Shown: positions 26,480 through 35,329 of the stretch, one piece after another | Numbering within the stretch: position 1 is the first letter of the stretch | Layout of the letters: every line of letters begins with the position of its first letter | The notes under the pieces: generated by a model | Told to the model about the DNA's origin: nothing | Databases searched by the model: none | Seen by the model: only the letters and a program-made list of their open reading frames with translations | Assembly (NCBI RefSeq): GCF_963677155.1 | Contig: NZ_OY781884.1 | Coordinates: forward strand, 3,282,501 to 3,346,500 | Length of the DNA stretch: 64,000 nucleotides | DNA from: an uncultured Draconibacterium sp. | GTDB lineage: Bacteria; Bacteroidota; Bacteroidia; Bacteroidales; Prolixibacteraceae | Reading direction: 5' to 3' | Translations under genes and position numbers: made by a program

Positions 26480-29400
26480 ATGTTTGAAAATGATAAATTT
26501 CAGAATACACCCTCCAACGAATTGATTCGAATGCGTAAAGAGTACGATTTGTTGAAATCTGAGTTAAGTCGAGTGAAGAAGGAACTCGAAACCAGTTATA
26601 AACTTAGCTCTATGCTTACGGGGTCTATTTCTTTATCCAAATTTTTGAAAGAAGTAATTCATAGTATTTCCGACGATGATATCTATTCGGAGGCCTGTTT
26701 TGTAAGGATTATCTTTAAAGAAAAAGAATATCGAAGTTCTGTTTTTAAAGAAACCAATTGGAAACTCGCAGAAGACATTGTTGTTGACGGTGAAAAAAAA
26801 GGAGTAATAGAAGTTTTTTATGATGATTATAAAGCTCCTTTTGAGGAGGATAAAAAAAGACTAGTAAAAGCCATTGCTGAAAAAATTAGAAGTGCAATAA
26901 ATAAAAGATTACTGGAAAAGGGGGGGCTTATTTCTGATGAGTGTTTTTCGATGGTTTTTATGAAAAATCCTACCGCGATGCTTATGACCGATTTTGAAAA
27001 TGAGAACGAAGTTATTGAAGTAAACGAAACCTTTATAACAAAAACGGGATATAACAGAGAGGAAATTATTGAAAAGAAAGCGACCGACCTGAAGCTCTTT
27101 AAGGATGTATTGATAAACGAGGAGCTTATTCGTGAATTGGAGCAATTGGGGTTTGTTGATAATAAAGAGGTAAAACTAACTCCTTACAACGGAAACGAAT
27201 TTCACGCTACATTAAGTGCCAAAACTGTAGTTGTTAAAGATAAAAAGCATATCCTTTTTTCGTTTGTTGATATTTCTGAAACAGAATTGGCCAAACAGCA
27301 ACTTGAGGAAAAGAACAGGCAAATGCTAAATATTCTTCGTGCATTTGATGATGCTTATCTTCAGGTTAATAATGATGGAATTATATTGGCTGTAAATAAT
27401 GCAGCTGTTAAAATGTTTGGGTACGACTCGAAAGAAGAGATGATTGGCATGTCTTCTGCAAAAATAATTAGTAGTGAAGACCGAACGAAAGTGGTGAAAA
27501 AGTTATTCAAGGATAAAACCTTAAAGGATTATACTTTACAAGCAAAACGAAAGGATAATTCCCAACTTTGGATTTCATTCAACATGCGACCAACCTACGA
27601 TTCTAACGGTAATATTGATGGGCGACAGGAATTTGCCCGTGATATTACCCAGAGAATTCTGCTGGAAAAGGATTTAATATTATCTAAAGAAATAGCCGAA
27701 AAAAACGAACGCTTGTTAAATGAAGCACAGGACATTGGACGTACAGGAAGTTGGGATTGGATTATTGAAACAGAAACGGTTACCTGGTCTCAAAATTTTT
27801 ATCATTTACTAGGACTTGATCCTGATACTAAACCACTCTCATTTGCCGAGATGAGCAAGTTCTTTTCCCCCGAAAACTATGAAAAGTTAAAACAAGCCGT
27901 AGACGAAAGTTTAGCAACAGGTGAGCCGTATCAGATAGAATTGGAGGTTATAAAAAGCGATAATAGCCATACATTGCTTCAGATAAGAGGACGCGTAATA
28001 AAAGATGAATTGGGTAATGTAATTGGAGTTCGTGGAATTGTAGCAGATATAAACGAACAAAAGAAACTTGAACGAGATTTAATACAAGCAAAGGAAAAGG
28101 CGGAAGAGAATGAATCAAAATTCAGAAACGCTTTCGAAAACTCGGGTATTGGAATGTGTTTGGTAAGTTTAGAAGGAACTTTTATGGAGGTTAACAAAGC
28201 AATGACCAGAATTTTGGGCTATTCTGAGAATGAATTTCTTAACCTAACATTTCAACAAATAACTCATCCCGATGATTTAGTTCTTGATTTAGATTTACTG
28301 AACGAAACGGTGGAAGGGAAACGCAGTAGCTACTACCTTAAGAAACGGTATTTCCATAAATCGAAAAAATTGATTTATGCCAATTTAAATGTTTCTTTAA
28401 TCAGAAATGATGAAGGTGCTCCTTTGTTTTTTGTGTCGCAAATAGAAGATGTTACCAAGCAGGAAGAATATGTACATGAATTAGAGCTGGCAAAAGAAAA
28501 AGCAGAGGAGAGCGATCGCTTAAAAAGTGCATTTTTATTAAATGTTTCGCATGAGATTAGAACTCCAATGAATGGAATTCTCGGATTTTTGGAGCTTCTT
28601 AATCAGCCCGATCTTGCAAATGAAGAACGTTCAGAGTTTATAAATCTTATTAATAAAAGTGGTGAGCGATTGACAAACACAATAAACGATATTGTAGAAA
28701 TCTCGAAAATAGAAGTTGGTGATTTGAATCTGACTTTTGAAGAAGTCGATATTTTGGAATTAATGAATTACCACTACCGTTTTTTCAAACACCAGGCCGA
28801 AGAAAAGCAGCTGGAATTTAAGATTGATAAACAAATTGAAGGGGAAAGCGCTTTAATAAAAACGGATAAGCACAAACTCGATGGTATTCTTATGAACCTA
28901 ATTCGAAATGCCATAAAATTTACTGATGAAGGAAAAGTTGAAATTGGGAACTACATTGTAGATGACAAACTATGGTTTTATGTAAACGATACGGGGAGGG
29001 GAATTCCTAAAGATCGTTTAGGTGCGATTTTTAACCGATTCGTTCAGGCCGATCAAGGAATAACACGGGGCTATGAAGGTTCTGGCATCGGTTTGTCGAT
29101 AGTTAAAGCGTATATTAACGTTTTGGGAGGAGAAATTGAAGTGCAGTCGAATCCGGGGAAAGGAAGTATTTTTCTTTTTTATATTCCGTACACCCCGGTT
29201 TCTATAATGGATGATTTAATGAGTGAAAAAAATATGAAAGAAAATATTCCTACTATTTTAATTGCAGAAGACGACGATTTAAACTGTCAGTTGTTGAAAC
29301 AAATGCTGGCCAAGGATTATCAGTTATTATTTGCCAGAACAGGAAAAGAAGCTGTAGATTTATTCCAGGAATATCCTGAGATTTCGCTGGTTTTAATGGA

Positions 29401-29602
29401 TATAAAAATGCCGGGAGACTTTAACGGACTGGAAGCAATTCGAAGGATTAAAGCAATAAATGATAAGATTCCTGTTGTGGCACAAACCGCGTTTGCAATG
29501 GATATAAATAAAAGAGAAGCGTTTGAGGCCGGATGTGACGATTATATTTCGAAACCGTATGGGATTGAGAGTTTAAAATCAGTAATTAGGAGTTTGTTAT
29601 AA
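26480..29602 (+). CDS. PAS-domain hybrid sensor histidine kinase
   Basis: The 1040-residue protein has no membrane segment, so it senses cytoplasmic or diffusible signals. Order: a coiled-coil and GAF-like part (about 1-150), four PAS domains (about 155-270, 285-395, 410-530, 545-665) and HisKA with phospho-accepting His691 in NVSHEIRTPMNGILGF. The ATPase domain shows NLIRNAIKFTDEG, DTGRGIP and GSGIGLS. A C-terminal receiver domain (about 925-1040) has acidic residues AEDDD, Asp974 in LMDIKMPG and a Lys in YISKPYG. It phosphorylates itself and its own receiver; an output regulator is not encoded nearby. It is transcribed away from susC, and a link between them is only positional. Confidence 0.95.
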   Translation: MFENDKFQNTPSNELIRMRKEYDLLKSELSRVKKELETSYKLSSMLTGSISLSKFLKEVIHSISDDDIYSEACFVRIIFKEKEYRSSVFKETNWKLAEDIVVDGEKKGVIEVFYDDYKAPFEEDKKRLVKAIAEKIRSAINKRLLEKGGLISDECFSMVFMKNPTAMLMTDFENENEVIEVNETFITKTGYNREEIIEKKATDLKLFKDVLINEELIRELEQLGFVDNKEVKLTPYNGNEFHATLSAKTVVVKDKKHILFSFVDISETELAKQQLEEKNRQMLNILRAFDDAYLQVNNDGIILAVNNAAVKMFGYDSKEEMIGMSSAKIISSEDRTKVVKKLFKDKTLKDYTLQAKRKDNSQLWISFNMRPTYDSNGNIDGRQEFARDITQRILLEKDLILSKEIAEKNERLLNEAQDIGRTGSWDWIIETETVTWSQNFYHLLGLDPDTKPLSFAEMSKFFSPENYEKLKQAVDESLATGEPYQIELEVIKSDNSHTLLQIRGRVIKDELGNVIGVRGIVADINEQKKLERDLIQAKEKAEENESKFRNAFENSGIGMCLVSLEGTFMEVNKAMTRILGYSENEFLNLTFQQITHPDDLVLDLDLLNETVEGKRSSYYLKKRYFHKSKKLIYANLNVSLIRNDEGAPLFFVSQIEDVTKQEEYVHELELAKEKAEESDRLKSAFLLNVSHEIRTPMNGILGFLELLNQPDLANEERSEFINLINKSGERLTNTINDIVEISKIEVGDLNLTFEEVDILELMNYHYRFFKHQAEEKQLEFKIDKQIEGESALIKTDKHKLDGILMNLIRNAIKFTDEGKVEIGNYIVDDKLWFYVNDTGRGIPKDRLGAIFNRFVQADQGITRGYEGSGIGLSIVKAYINVLGGEIEVQSNPGKGSIFLFYIPYTPVSIMDDLMSEKNMKENIPTILIAEDDDLNCQLLKQMLAKDYQLLFARTGKEAVDLFQEYPEISLVLMDIKMPGDFNGLEAIRRIKAINDKIPVVAQTAFAMDINKREAFEAGCDDYISKPYGIESLKSVIRSLL

Positions 29603-29646
29603 CGGTGGGGTGAAATGGCAGACCGTTGGGCGTGTTTTTAAGTAAA

Positions 29647-29668
29647 AAGGCGGGATAAAATCCCGCCC
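29647..29668 (-). terminator. Terminator of the 63-residue protein gene
   Basis: An 8-bp G/C-rich stem GGCGGGAT/ATCCCGCC (29649-29656 with 29660-29667) is followed on the minus strand by TTTTT. It may also end the kinase transcript from the other side. Confidence 0.8.
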
Positions 29669-29678
29669 GGTTAATACT

Positions 29679-29870
29679 TTAAGCCGCGATGTTGGCAAAT
29701 GCTTCTGCCAGTACATCAGGGTAAATCTCTTTAAAATTTTCATAACACCAGTTGCGTAAGGTTGGCAACTGATCGGGTTCTACCCAGTTAATGCATTTGG
29801 ATAACTCTTTACTGAACAATTCTCTGCTAAAACTAACTTTGGGTAGAATTACTTTTGCGTATTCTAACAT
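29679..29870 (-). CDS. Small conserved protein of Bacteroidota
   Basis: This 63-residue, helical protein reads MLEYAKVILPKVSFSRELFSKELSKCINWVEPDQLPTLRNWCYENF and ends in a short tail. I recall similar proteins of about 60 residues (MLEY.K.IL.KVSF...LF.KEL.K....L.P.EL..L..WC...F) across the Bacteroidota, with no function assigned. The match over the whole length, its own terminator and isolated position support a real gene. Nothing in the neighbourhood indicates its role. Confidence 0.8.
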   Translation of the reverse strand: MLEYAKVILPKVSFSRELFSKELSKCINWVEPDQLPTLRNWCYENFKEIYPDVLAEAFANIAA

Positions 29871-30070
29871 GGCTTTTTCTTTTATTGTTCGCTACTAAAA
29901 ATAACATTCAAAATTGAAATAAAGTATGCTGTAAAATATGCTTTAACACTAATTAACGTGCCCTTTTGGATCGTTTTTCTCTATCGTATTGAGCTTGTGT
30001 TATTTAGAATGGTTCTACTCTTTTTGTGTTTAATAACATCCCGATTTGTTAAACTTTTGAAGCCTTTAAA

Positions 30071-30853
30071 TTAACCTGAATTGAGCATATTCTTCACAAA
30101 TTGTTTTACCGAATCTGCAATCGCTTCCTCTTTGCTAAACGAGCTTACAAAAGCACTCCCAATAATCGCACCGCTGGCATATTTACATGCATTGGTAAAC
30201 GTTGCATTGTCGGAAATTCCAAACCCAATAAGGCGTGGATTCTTTAGATTCATATTCTGAATACGTTCAAAATAATCTTTATGAAAATCTTCCACTTTTT
30301 TGCCGGCACCTGTTGTCGACGATGAGGAAACCATGTAAATAAACCCTTCGCTGGCATCGTCAATCTGGCGGATACGCGCTTCCGATGTTTGTGGTGTAAT
30401 CAGCAAAATATTATGTAGGTTGTTCTGCTCGAAAATAGTTTTGTATTTTGCTTCAAATTCATCAAGCGGAAGGTCGGGGAGGATTGTACCGTCAATGCCA
30501 ATTTCGTTGCATTTTTGGCAGAATTTCTCTACGCCGTATTGGTAAACGGGATTAAAGTACCCCATTAAAACCAGTGGAATAGAAACCACTTCGCGAATGG
30601 TTTTTAATTGCTCGAAAAGCACTTTAATAGACATGCCGTTTTTTAAGGCAATTTCGCTGGTGCGCTGAATCGTTGGTCCGTCTGCTGTAGGATCAGAAAA
30701 AGGCATTCCAATTTCGATAAGGTCGACACCATTCTTTTCCAGCTGCTGAATAATTTCAATGGTATCATTCAGGTTAGGAAATCCGGCAGTAAAATATACC
30801 GAGAGTATGTTTTCTTTTTTTCTTTCGAAAAGTTGATTTATTCTGTTTTTCAT
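30071..30853 (-). CDS. trpA: Tryptophan synthase, alpha subunit
   Basis: TrpA splits indole-3-glycerol phosphate and passes indole through a tunnel to TrpB. The catalytic pair is present: Glu47 in DLIEIGMPFSDP and Asp58 in TADGPTIQ, with the 11-residue spacing known from E. coli (Glu49, Asp60). The phosphate-binding end reads GFGISDNATF and GAIIGSAFV. The length (260) is typical. It is the last gene of the trp operon. A 104-base gap with a REP-like palindrome separates it from trpB. Confidence 0.97.
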   Translation of the reverse strand: MKNRINQLFERKKENILSVYFTAGFPNLNDTIEIIQQLEKNGVDLIEIGMPFSDPTADGPTIQRTSEIALKNGMSIKVLFEQLKTIREVVSIPLVLMGYFNPVYQYGVEKFCQKCNEIGIDGTILPDLPLDEFEAKYKTIFEQNNLHNILLITPQTSEARIRQIDDASEGFIYMVSSSSTTGAGKKVEDFHKDYFERIQNMNLKNPRLIGFGISDNATFTNACKYASGAIIGSAFVSSFSKEEAIADSVKQFVKNMLNSG

Positions 30854-30875
30854 GATAATAGTTTTAATAGAACGC

Positions 30876-30952
30876 AGGTGACGCTGATTTTTCAGATTTT
30901 CGTTGATTATTATCCGTGGAAATCATTTTAAATCTGTGTTGTCAGCGTTCGG
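30876..30952. repeat. REP-like imperfect palindrome between trpB and trpA
   Basis: Left and right ends mirror each other in pieces (GAACGC/GCGTTC, ACGCTGA/TCAGCGT, CAGATTT/AAATCTG). This arrangement recurs as a dispersed intergenic element in many Bacteroidota. It lies inside the operon and could trim or attenuate the trpA message. Confidence 0.6.
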
Positions 30953-30957
30953 TTTTT

Positions 30958-32139
30958 TTAGTATCCAAAATAATTCAGGTAGGTTTCCATATCCTTGTTT
31001 CCGCTACCCGAAAGGTTAATAACATTCACATCGTCAGGATTCATTTTTATTTTATCTAACGCTGCAAGAGCGTGAGCCGATTCCAGTGCCGGAATAATAC
31101 CTTCTTTTTGTGTTAGCAGTAATACCGCCTTTAAAACTTCCTCGTCGGTGGCAGCCAAAAACTTCGCACGACCGGTTTTAAAAAGGTGCGCATGTAAAGG
31201 TCCAATTCCCGGGTAATCCAGTCCTGCCGAAATAGAGTACGGTTCGGTAATCTGCCCGTCATCATTTTGCATTAACACCGTTCTGCTCGAATGCAATACG
31301 CCGGGTGAGCCAACGGTTAAGGTAGCTGCTGTTTCTTCGGTATCAACTCCTTTTCCGGCAGCTTCCACCCCGATCAGTTCCACCTGTTCGTCATTTAGAT
31401 AGTGATAGAAAGCACCTGCTGCGTTACTTCCTCCGCCCACACACGCCAAAATGCGTGTTGGAAATTCCGATCCGGTTTGTTCCAGCAATTGTTTTTTCAT
31501 CTCGGCACTGATTACCGACTGGAAACGTGCAACCATATCGGGGAAGGGGTGTGGTCCAACTACCGATCCGATAATGTAGTGTGTATCTTCAGGATTATTG
31601 ATCCAGTCGCGCATGGCTTCGTTGGTAGCGTCTTTTAATGTTTTATTGCCGCTGTGCACCGGAATGACTTCGGCGCCGAGCATTTTCATTTTCTTTACGT
31701 TTGGTGCCTGGCGCGAAACATCCAAAGCTCCCATGTAAACAATACATTTTATTCCTTTCAGCGCACAAACTGTTGCTGCTGCTACACCGTGCTGCCCGGC
31801 ACCGGTTTCGGCAATAATGCGGGTTTTTCCCAGTTGTTGTGCCAGCAGAATTTGCCCGATGGTATTATTCAGTTTATGCGATCCAGTATGATTCAGGTCT
31901 TCCCTTTTCAGGTAGATCTTACTGCCGTAATGCTCTGAAAGACGGCTGGCATAATATAGTGGAGACGGACGTCCCACATAATCTTTTAACAGCTGATCAA
32001 ATTCTTTTATGAATGAATCTGATTCCATAATCTCCAGGTAACGGCGCTTTAGCTCATCAACATTGGTGAACATCATTTCGGGTATCCATGCCCCGCCAAA
32101 TTCGCCGTAATATCCTTTTTCGTCTACTTGATACTTCAT
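30958..32139 (-). CDS. trpB: Tryptophan synthase, beta subunit
   Basis: TrpB condenses indole with serine using pyridoxal phosphate. The PLP lysine is Lys89 in REDLNHTGSHKLNNTIGQ. The substrate and phosphate loops ETGAGQHGVAAA and CVGGGSNAAGAFY are intact, as is the C-terminal NLSGSGNKD. I start at the ATG at 32139 (MKYQVDEKGYYGEFGG), the normal family N-terminus, giving 393 residues; the frame opens 11 codons earlier, where it would touch the trpF stop. It is the classical TrpB1 type that partners TrpA. Confidence 0.97.
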   Translation of the reverse strand: MKYQVDEKGYYGEFGGAWIPEMMFTNVDELKRRYLEIMESDSFIKEFDQLLKDYVGRPSPLYYASRLSEHYGSKIYLKREDLNHTGSHKLNNTIGQILLAQQLGKTRIIAETGAGQHGVAAATVCALKGIKCIVYMGALDVSRQAPNVKKMKMLGAEVIPVHSGNKTLKDATNEAMRDWINNPEDTHYIIGSVVGPHPFPDMVARFQSVISAEMKKQLLEQTGSEFPTRILACVGGGSNAAGAFYHYLNDEQVELIGVEAAGKGVDTEETAATLTVGSPGVLHSSRTVLMQNDDGQITEPYSISAGLDYPGIGPLHAHLFKTGRAKFLAATDEEVLKAVLLLTQKEGIIPALESAHALAALDKIKMNPDDVNVINLSGSGNKDMETYLNYFGY

Positions 32140-32171
32140 AATCCTTATTGCTTTGGCGCAAAATTTCAGCA

Positions 32172-32801
32172 TTACTCTGCCTTCAATTGCGCAATAAAAT
32201 GTTTTAGTTTTTCAATGTTTTTTAATCCGGGCTCGTCTTCAAAACCACTGTTCAGATCTACTCCGGCGAGCATTGGATGGTTGAGTTCTTTAATCTCGGC
32301 TGCATCGTCAGGATCAATTCCGCCACTCAGAAAGAAAGGTGTGTTTCCGGTGTAGTTTTCCAGCAGCTGCCAGTTGAATTTTTTACCCGAACCACCGTGT
32401 TGTTTGGTTTTTGTGTCGAATAAAAAGTAATCTACATTTCCCTCATATGCTGTAGTTGTTGCAAATTTGAAATCGTCATCCATAGGGAAAGCTTTTAAAA
32501 CATGCAAACCTTGTTTCTTTAACAATCCACAGGTTTTGGGATTTTCCTTTCCATGCAATTGAATGTATTCGAAATCAAAGTTCTTTGCTAAACCAAGAAT
32601 TTCAAAAGCATTCTCGTTTACAAAAACACCCACCTTGGGTTTGGCAGATTGAAAGAGTCCGGCATCTGGAGTATCACCTACAAATCGTTTCGACGGGCCG
32701 TAAAAAATATAGCCCAGCAGGTCGATTCCAAGTGCTTCCACCTGTTCCCGATTTTGTGTGGACTTTATGCCGCACACTTTTATTTTTAGATTTTTTGTCA
32801 T
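32172..32801 (-). CDS. trpF: Phosphoribosylanthranilate isomerase
   Basis: TrpF performs the Amadori rearrangement of phosphoribosylanthranilate. The general base is Cys10 in IKVCGIKS and the acid Asp129 in YFLFDTKTKQHGGSGKKFNW. The phosphate-binding loops SGGIDPDDA and GVDLNSGFEDEPGLKN close the TIM barrel. At 209 residues it is a stand-alone enzyme, not fused to TrpC. It sits between trpC and trpB on the same strand; a REP-like hairpin lies in the gap before it. Confidence 0.96.
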   Translation of the reverse strand: MTKNLKIKVCGIKSTQNREQVEALGIDLLGYIFYGPSKRFVGDTPDAGLFQSAKPKVGVFVNENAFEILGLAKNFDFEYIQLHGKENPKTCGLLKKQGLHVLKAFPMDDDFKFATTTAYEGNVDYFLFDTKTKQHGGSGKKFNWQLLENYTGNTPFFLSGGIDPDDAAEIKELNHPMLAGVDLNSGFEDEPGLKNIEKLKHFIAQLKAE

Positions 32802-32814
32802 CGTATTCCAGTTT

Positions 32815-32896
32815 TGTCATTTCGAACGCTGAGAGAAATCTGTATCAATAAAACTCGGAAGTAAGAGATTTCTCCTCGTACCTTGTCGAAATGACA
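32815..32896. repeat. REP-like palindrome between trpC and trpF
   Basis: Outer arms TGTCATTTCGA (32815-32825) and its exact reverse complement (32886-32896) enclose inner arms GAGAAATCT (32833-32841) and AGATTTCTC (32866-32874). This is the well-known dispersed 'GTCATTTCGA...GAGAAATCT' type seen in many Bacteroidota genomes. Confidence 0.75.
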
Positions 32897-32897
32897 T

Positions 32898-33680
32898 TTA
32901 TAATTCCTCAATCAGTTTTTTACAAGCCGCACCCGGATCATCAGTTTTCATAAACGTCTCACCAATCAGGAAGCCTTTAAAACCATTCGCTTTCAAATAC
33001 TTTATTTCAGCCGCTCCCGCCAATCCACTTTCCGATATTTTTACAAATTTGGACGGAATAAGTTTCGAAAGCTCCACCGAGGTTTCAACACTCACCTCAA
33101 AAGTTTTCAGGTTGCGGTTGTTTACGCCAACAACATCTACATAGTCGTTAACGATTTCCAGTTCTTCGGTGTTATGGATTTCCATCAGCACATCCAATCC
33201 CAGTTCTTTGGCTTTTTTTGCCAGTTCTAGTGCTTTTTCTTTCGAAAGACACGCGGCAATTAAAAGAATTACATCCGCCCCAAAAGCTTTGGCTTCCACA
33301 ATCTGGTAGGTGTCAATCATAAAATCTTTTCGCAGAATAGGAATATCAGGATTAGCTTCACGTGCTTTTGTTAGGTTCGCCAATGTTCCTCCAAAATATT
33401 CAAAATCGGTGAGGACCGAAAGGCATGAAGCACCCGCCGCGTTGTAGGTTTTGGTAACCTCTTCCACTTTTGCCGAAAAGTTGATCTCGCCTTTTGATGG
33501 CGATTTTTGCTTGAATTCGGCAATAATACCGGAAGCTCCATCTTTTTGCAGGTTTTCTTTTAGCGAATTACATTCTCTTGCAAAACCCGGGTATTTCTCC
33601 AATTGCTCAATGCTAACCACTTTCTTTTGGGCAGCTACTTCCTCTTTTTTTGTTGCTATTATTTTATCAAGAATATTCAT
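32898..33680 (-). CDS. trpC: Indole-3-glycerol phosphate synthase
   Basis: TrpC closes the indole ring. The 260-residue barrel has the N-terminal MNILDKIIATKKEEVAAQK helix, the catalytic lysines in IIAEFKQKSPSKGEI and ILRKDFMIDTYQI, the glutamate in LDVLMEIHNTEEL, and VVGVNNRNLKTFEVSVETS and SESGLAG for phosphate binding. It lies 20 bases downstream of trpD and is surely co-transcribed. Confidence 0.97.
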   Translation of the reverse strand: MNILDKIIATKKEEVAAQKKVVSIEQLEKYPGFARECNSLKENLQKDGASGIIAEFKQKSPSKGEINFSAKVEEVTKTYNAAGASCLSVLTDFEYFGGTLANLTKAREANPDIPILRKDFMIDTYQIVEAKAFGADVILLIAACLSKEKALELAKKAKELGLDVLMEIHNTEELEIVNDYVDVVGVNNRNLKTFEVSVETSVELSKLIPSKFVKISESGLAGAAEIKYLKANGFKGFLIGETFMKTDDPGAACKKLIEEL

Positions 33681-33700
33681 TGTCTCTTATTTGCTCTGTC

Positions 33701-34696
33701 TTAAAAGGATTTGTTTGTAACTGCTTTCAGCTTTTTCAATGCATTTCCGCTTAGCAAAGATTCGCGTGCCATTTCAACACATTCTGTCAATGTTTTACCG
33801 GGAAAAACTACTTGTAAACCAACAGCCGCGTTTGCAAGAACAACATTGGTTTGTTCTGTTGTACCCTTGCCTTTTAATATATCGATAAATATTTTTGCAG
33901 CATCCTCAATCGACTCGCCACCAAAAAGCTTTTCCGGGGCAATTGGTGGCAATCCAAATTCGGATGCGGACACTAGTTTATCTTCCGACTTTGAGGCAAA
34001 GTGCGTGTCAGCAGTCAGCGAAACCTCATCGTAACCATCAACACTATTTACTATTGCAAAGTTAACATCCATTGTTTTGTACACGTTCTTGTAATGCTCG
34101 AAATTTAAATTGTTATTCACTCCTAGAACCTGGTATTTTGGTTCCGAAGGATTAATCATCGGCCCGAGTATATTAAAGAAGGTTGGTACTTTTAAGGCCC
34201 TGCGCACCGGAGCGATGTGTTTCATTGCCGGATGGAATAACGGAGCATGTAAAAAGCAAAATCCACCTTTTTCCAGATCGCCTTTTAATTTATCGGTTTC
34301 GTTGCTGAATTCGTAGCCCAGAAATTCCAAAACGTTTGATGAACCGCTGGTTGAAGTGGCTGCATAGTTGCCGTGTTTAGTTACATTTACACCTGCACCA
34401 GCAACAACAAAACAAGATAATGTTGAAATATTGAACGTGTTTTTGCCGTCGCCGCCAGTACCAACAATATCAATTGCGTTGTAGTTCGACAGATCAACTT
34501 TTTTACTCAATTCCACCATGGCATCGCGAAAACCACCCAATTCTTCCGATTGCAACGGACGCATTTTAAAAACGGTCAAGAATGCAGCAAATTCAGCTTC
34601 AGAATAAAGGCCTTTTCCGACTCCGGTTAAGGCTGCTTTTGCTTCTTCGCGTGTGAGGGTGTTTCCTTCAAACAGGTATTGTAATGTTTCTTTCAT
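33701..34696 (-). CDS. trpD: Anthranilate phosphoribosyltransferase
   Basis: TrpD joins anthranilate to PRPP. The 331-residue protein shows the PRPP/Mg motif GTGGDGKNTFNIST, KHGNYAATSTSGSSNVLE for anthranilate and PRPP, and FLHAPLFHPAMKHIAPVRRALKVPTFFNILGPMINP. DGYDEVSL supplies the Mg-binding acids. It is a separate protein, not fused to TrpG as in enterobacteria, and lies between trpG and trpC. Confidence 0.97.
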   Translation of the reverse strand: MKETLQYLFEGNTLTREEAKAALTGVGKGLYSEAEFAAFLTVFKMRPLQSEELGGFRDAMVELSKKVDLSNYNAIDIVGTGGDGKNTFNISTLSCFVVAGAGVNVTKHGNYAATSTSGSSNVLEFLGYEFSNETDKLKGDLEKGGFCFLHAPLFHPAMKHIAPVRRALKVPTFFNILGPMINPSEPKYQVLGVNNNLNFEHYKNVYKTMDVNFAIVNSVDGYDEVSLTADTHFASKSEDKLVSASEFGLPPIAPEKLFGGESIEDAAKIFIDILKGKGTTEQTNVVLANAAVGLQVVFPGKTLTECVEMARESLLSGNALKKLKAVTNKSF

Positions 34697-34741
34697 TGTA
34701 TTAGCAGTTGAGTTTTTTGTAATTGATTTTACTTAACTTTT

Positions 34742-35317
34742 CTATTTGTTGGGATACAACCAGTTTTCGATCATTTTTTCGCCTAGCGGAGTGAGTACCG
34801 ACTCCGGATGGAACTGCACACTTTGCACATTGTATTCTTTGTGTTGCATCGACATTACCAAACCATCGTCATCGTAGCTGGTAACTTCAAAACATTCGGG
34901 CAGTTGTTCATCCTGCACAATCCACGAGTGGTAGCGGCCCACATCGAATGATTCGGGCAATCCTCTAAATAGTTGCGATTTTATTCCGGTTTGTTTTACC
35001 GGTGTGGCAATGCCGTGCAAAACGCGGTTCATGTTGTGCAGTTTTCCTCCAAATGCCTCGCCAATGGCCTGGTGACCCAGGCAAACACCCAGCATGCTTT
35101 TAGTTGGTGCATAGGCTTTTATAATATCGAGTAAAAGCCCTGCTTCTTCAGGAATTCCCGGGCCCGGGGAAAGAACGATTTTATCGTATTTGTCTATCTG
35201 TTCCAATGCAATCTGGTCGTTGCGAAATACATCAACCTGCTCTCCGGAAATCTTCTTTATGGCATGTACCAGGTTGTAGGTAAATGAGTCGTAATTATCG
35301 ATAACTAATATTTTCAT
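34742..35317 (-). CDS. trpG: Anthranilate synthase, glutamine amidotransferase subunit
   Basis: TrpG supplies ammonia from glutamine to TrpE. The 191-residue protein has the oxyanion loop LSPGPGIPEEAG, the nucleophile Cys79 in GVCLGHQAIGEAFGG, and the His/Glu pair in VQFHPESVLT. In many bacteria the same subunit also serves aminodeoxychorismate synthase; whether it does here depends on other pabA genes outside the window. It follows trpE by 12 bases. Confidence 0.95.
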   Translation of the reverse strand: MKILVIDNYDSFTYNLVHAIKKISGEQVDVFRNDQIALEQIDKYDKIVLSPGPGIPEEAGLLLDIIKAYAPTKSMLGVCLGHQAIGEAFGGKLHNMNRVLHGIATPVKQTGIKSQLFRGLPESFDVGRYHSWIVQDEQLPECFEVTSYDDDGLVMSMQHKEYNVQSVQFHPESVLTPLGEKMIENWLYPNK

Positions 35318-35329
35318 TGTTTCCTATTT

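Noticed and set aside
20868-29602. Full polysaccharide utilisation locus
   Set aside because: Only SusC, SusD and one lipoprotein are present. There is no glycoside hydrolase, sulfatase or HTCS-type periplasmic sensor, and the kinase is cytoplasmic, so a polysaccharide substrate is not supported.
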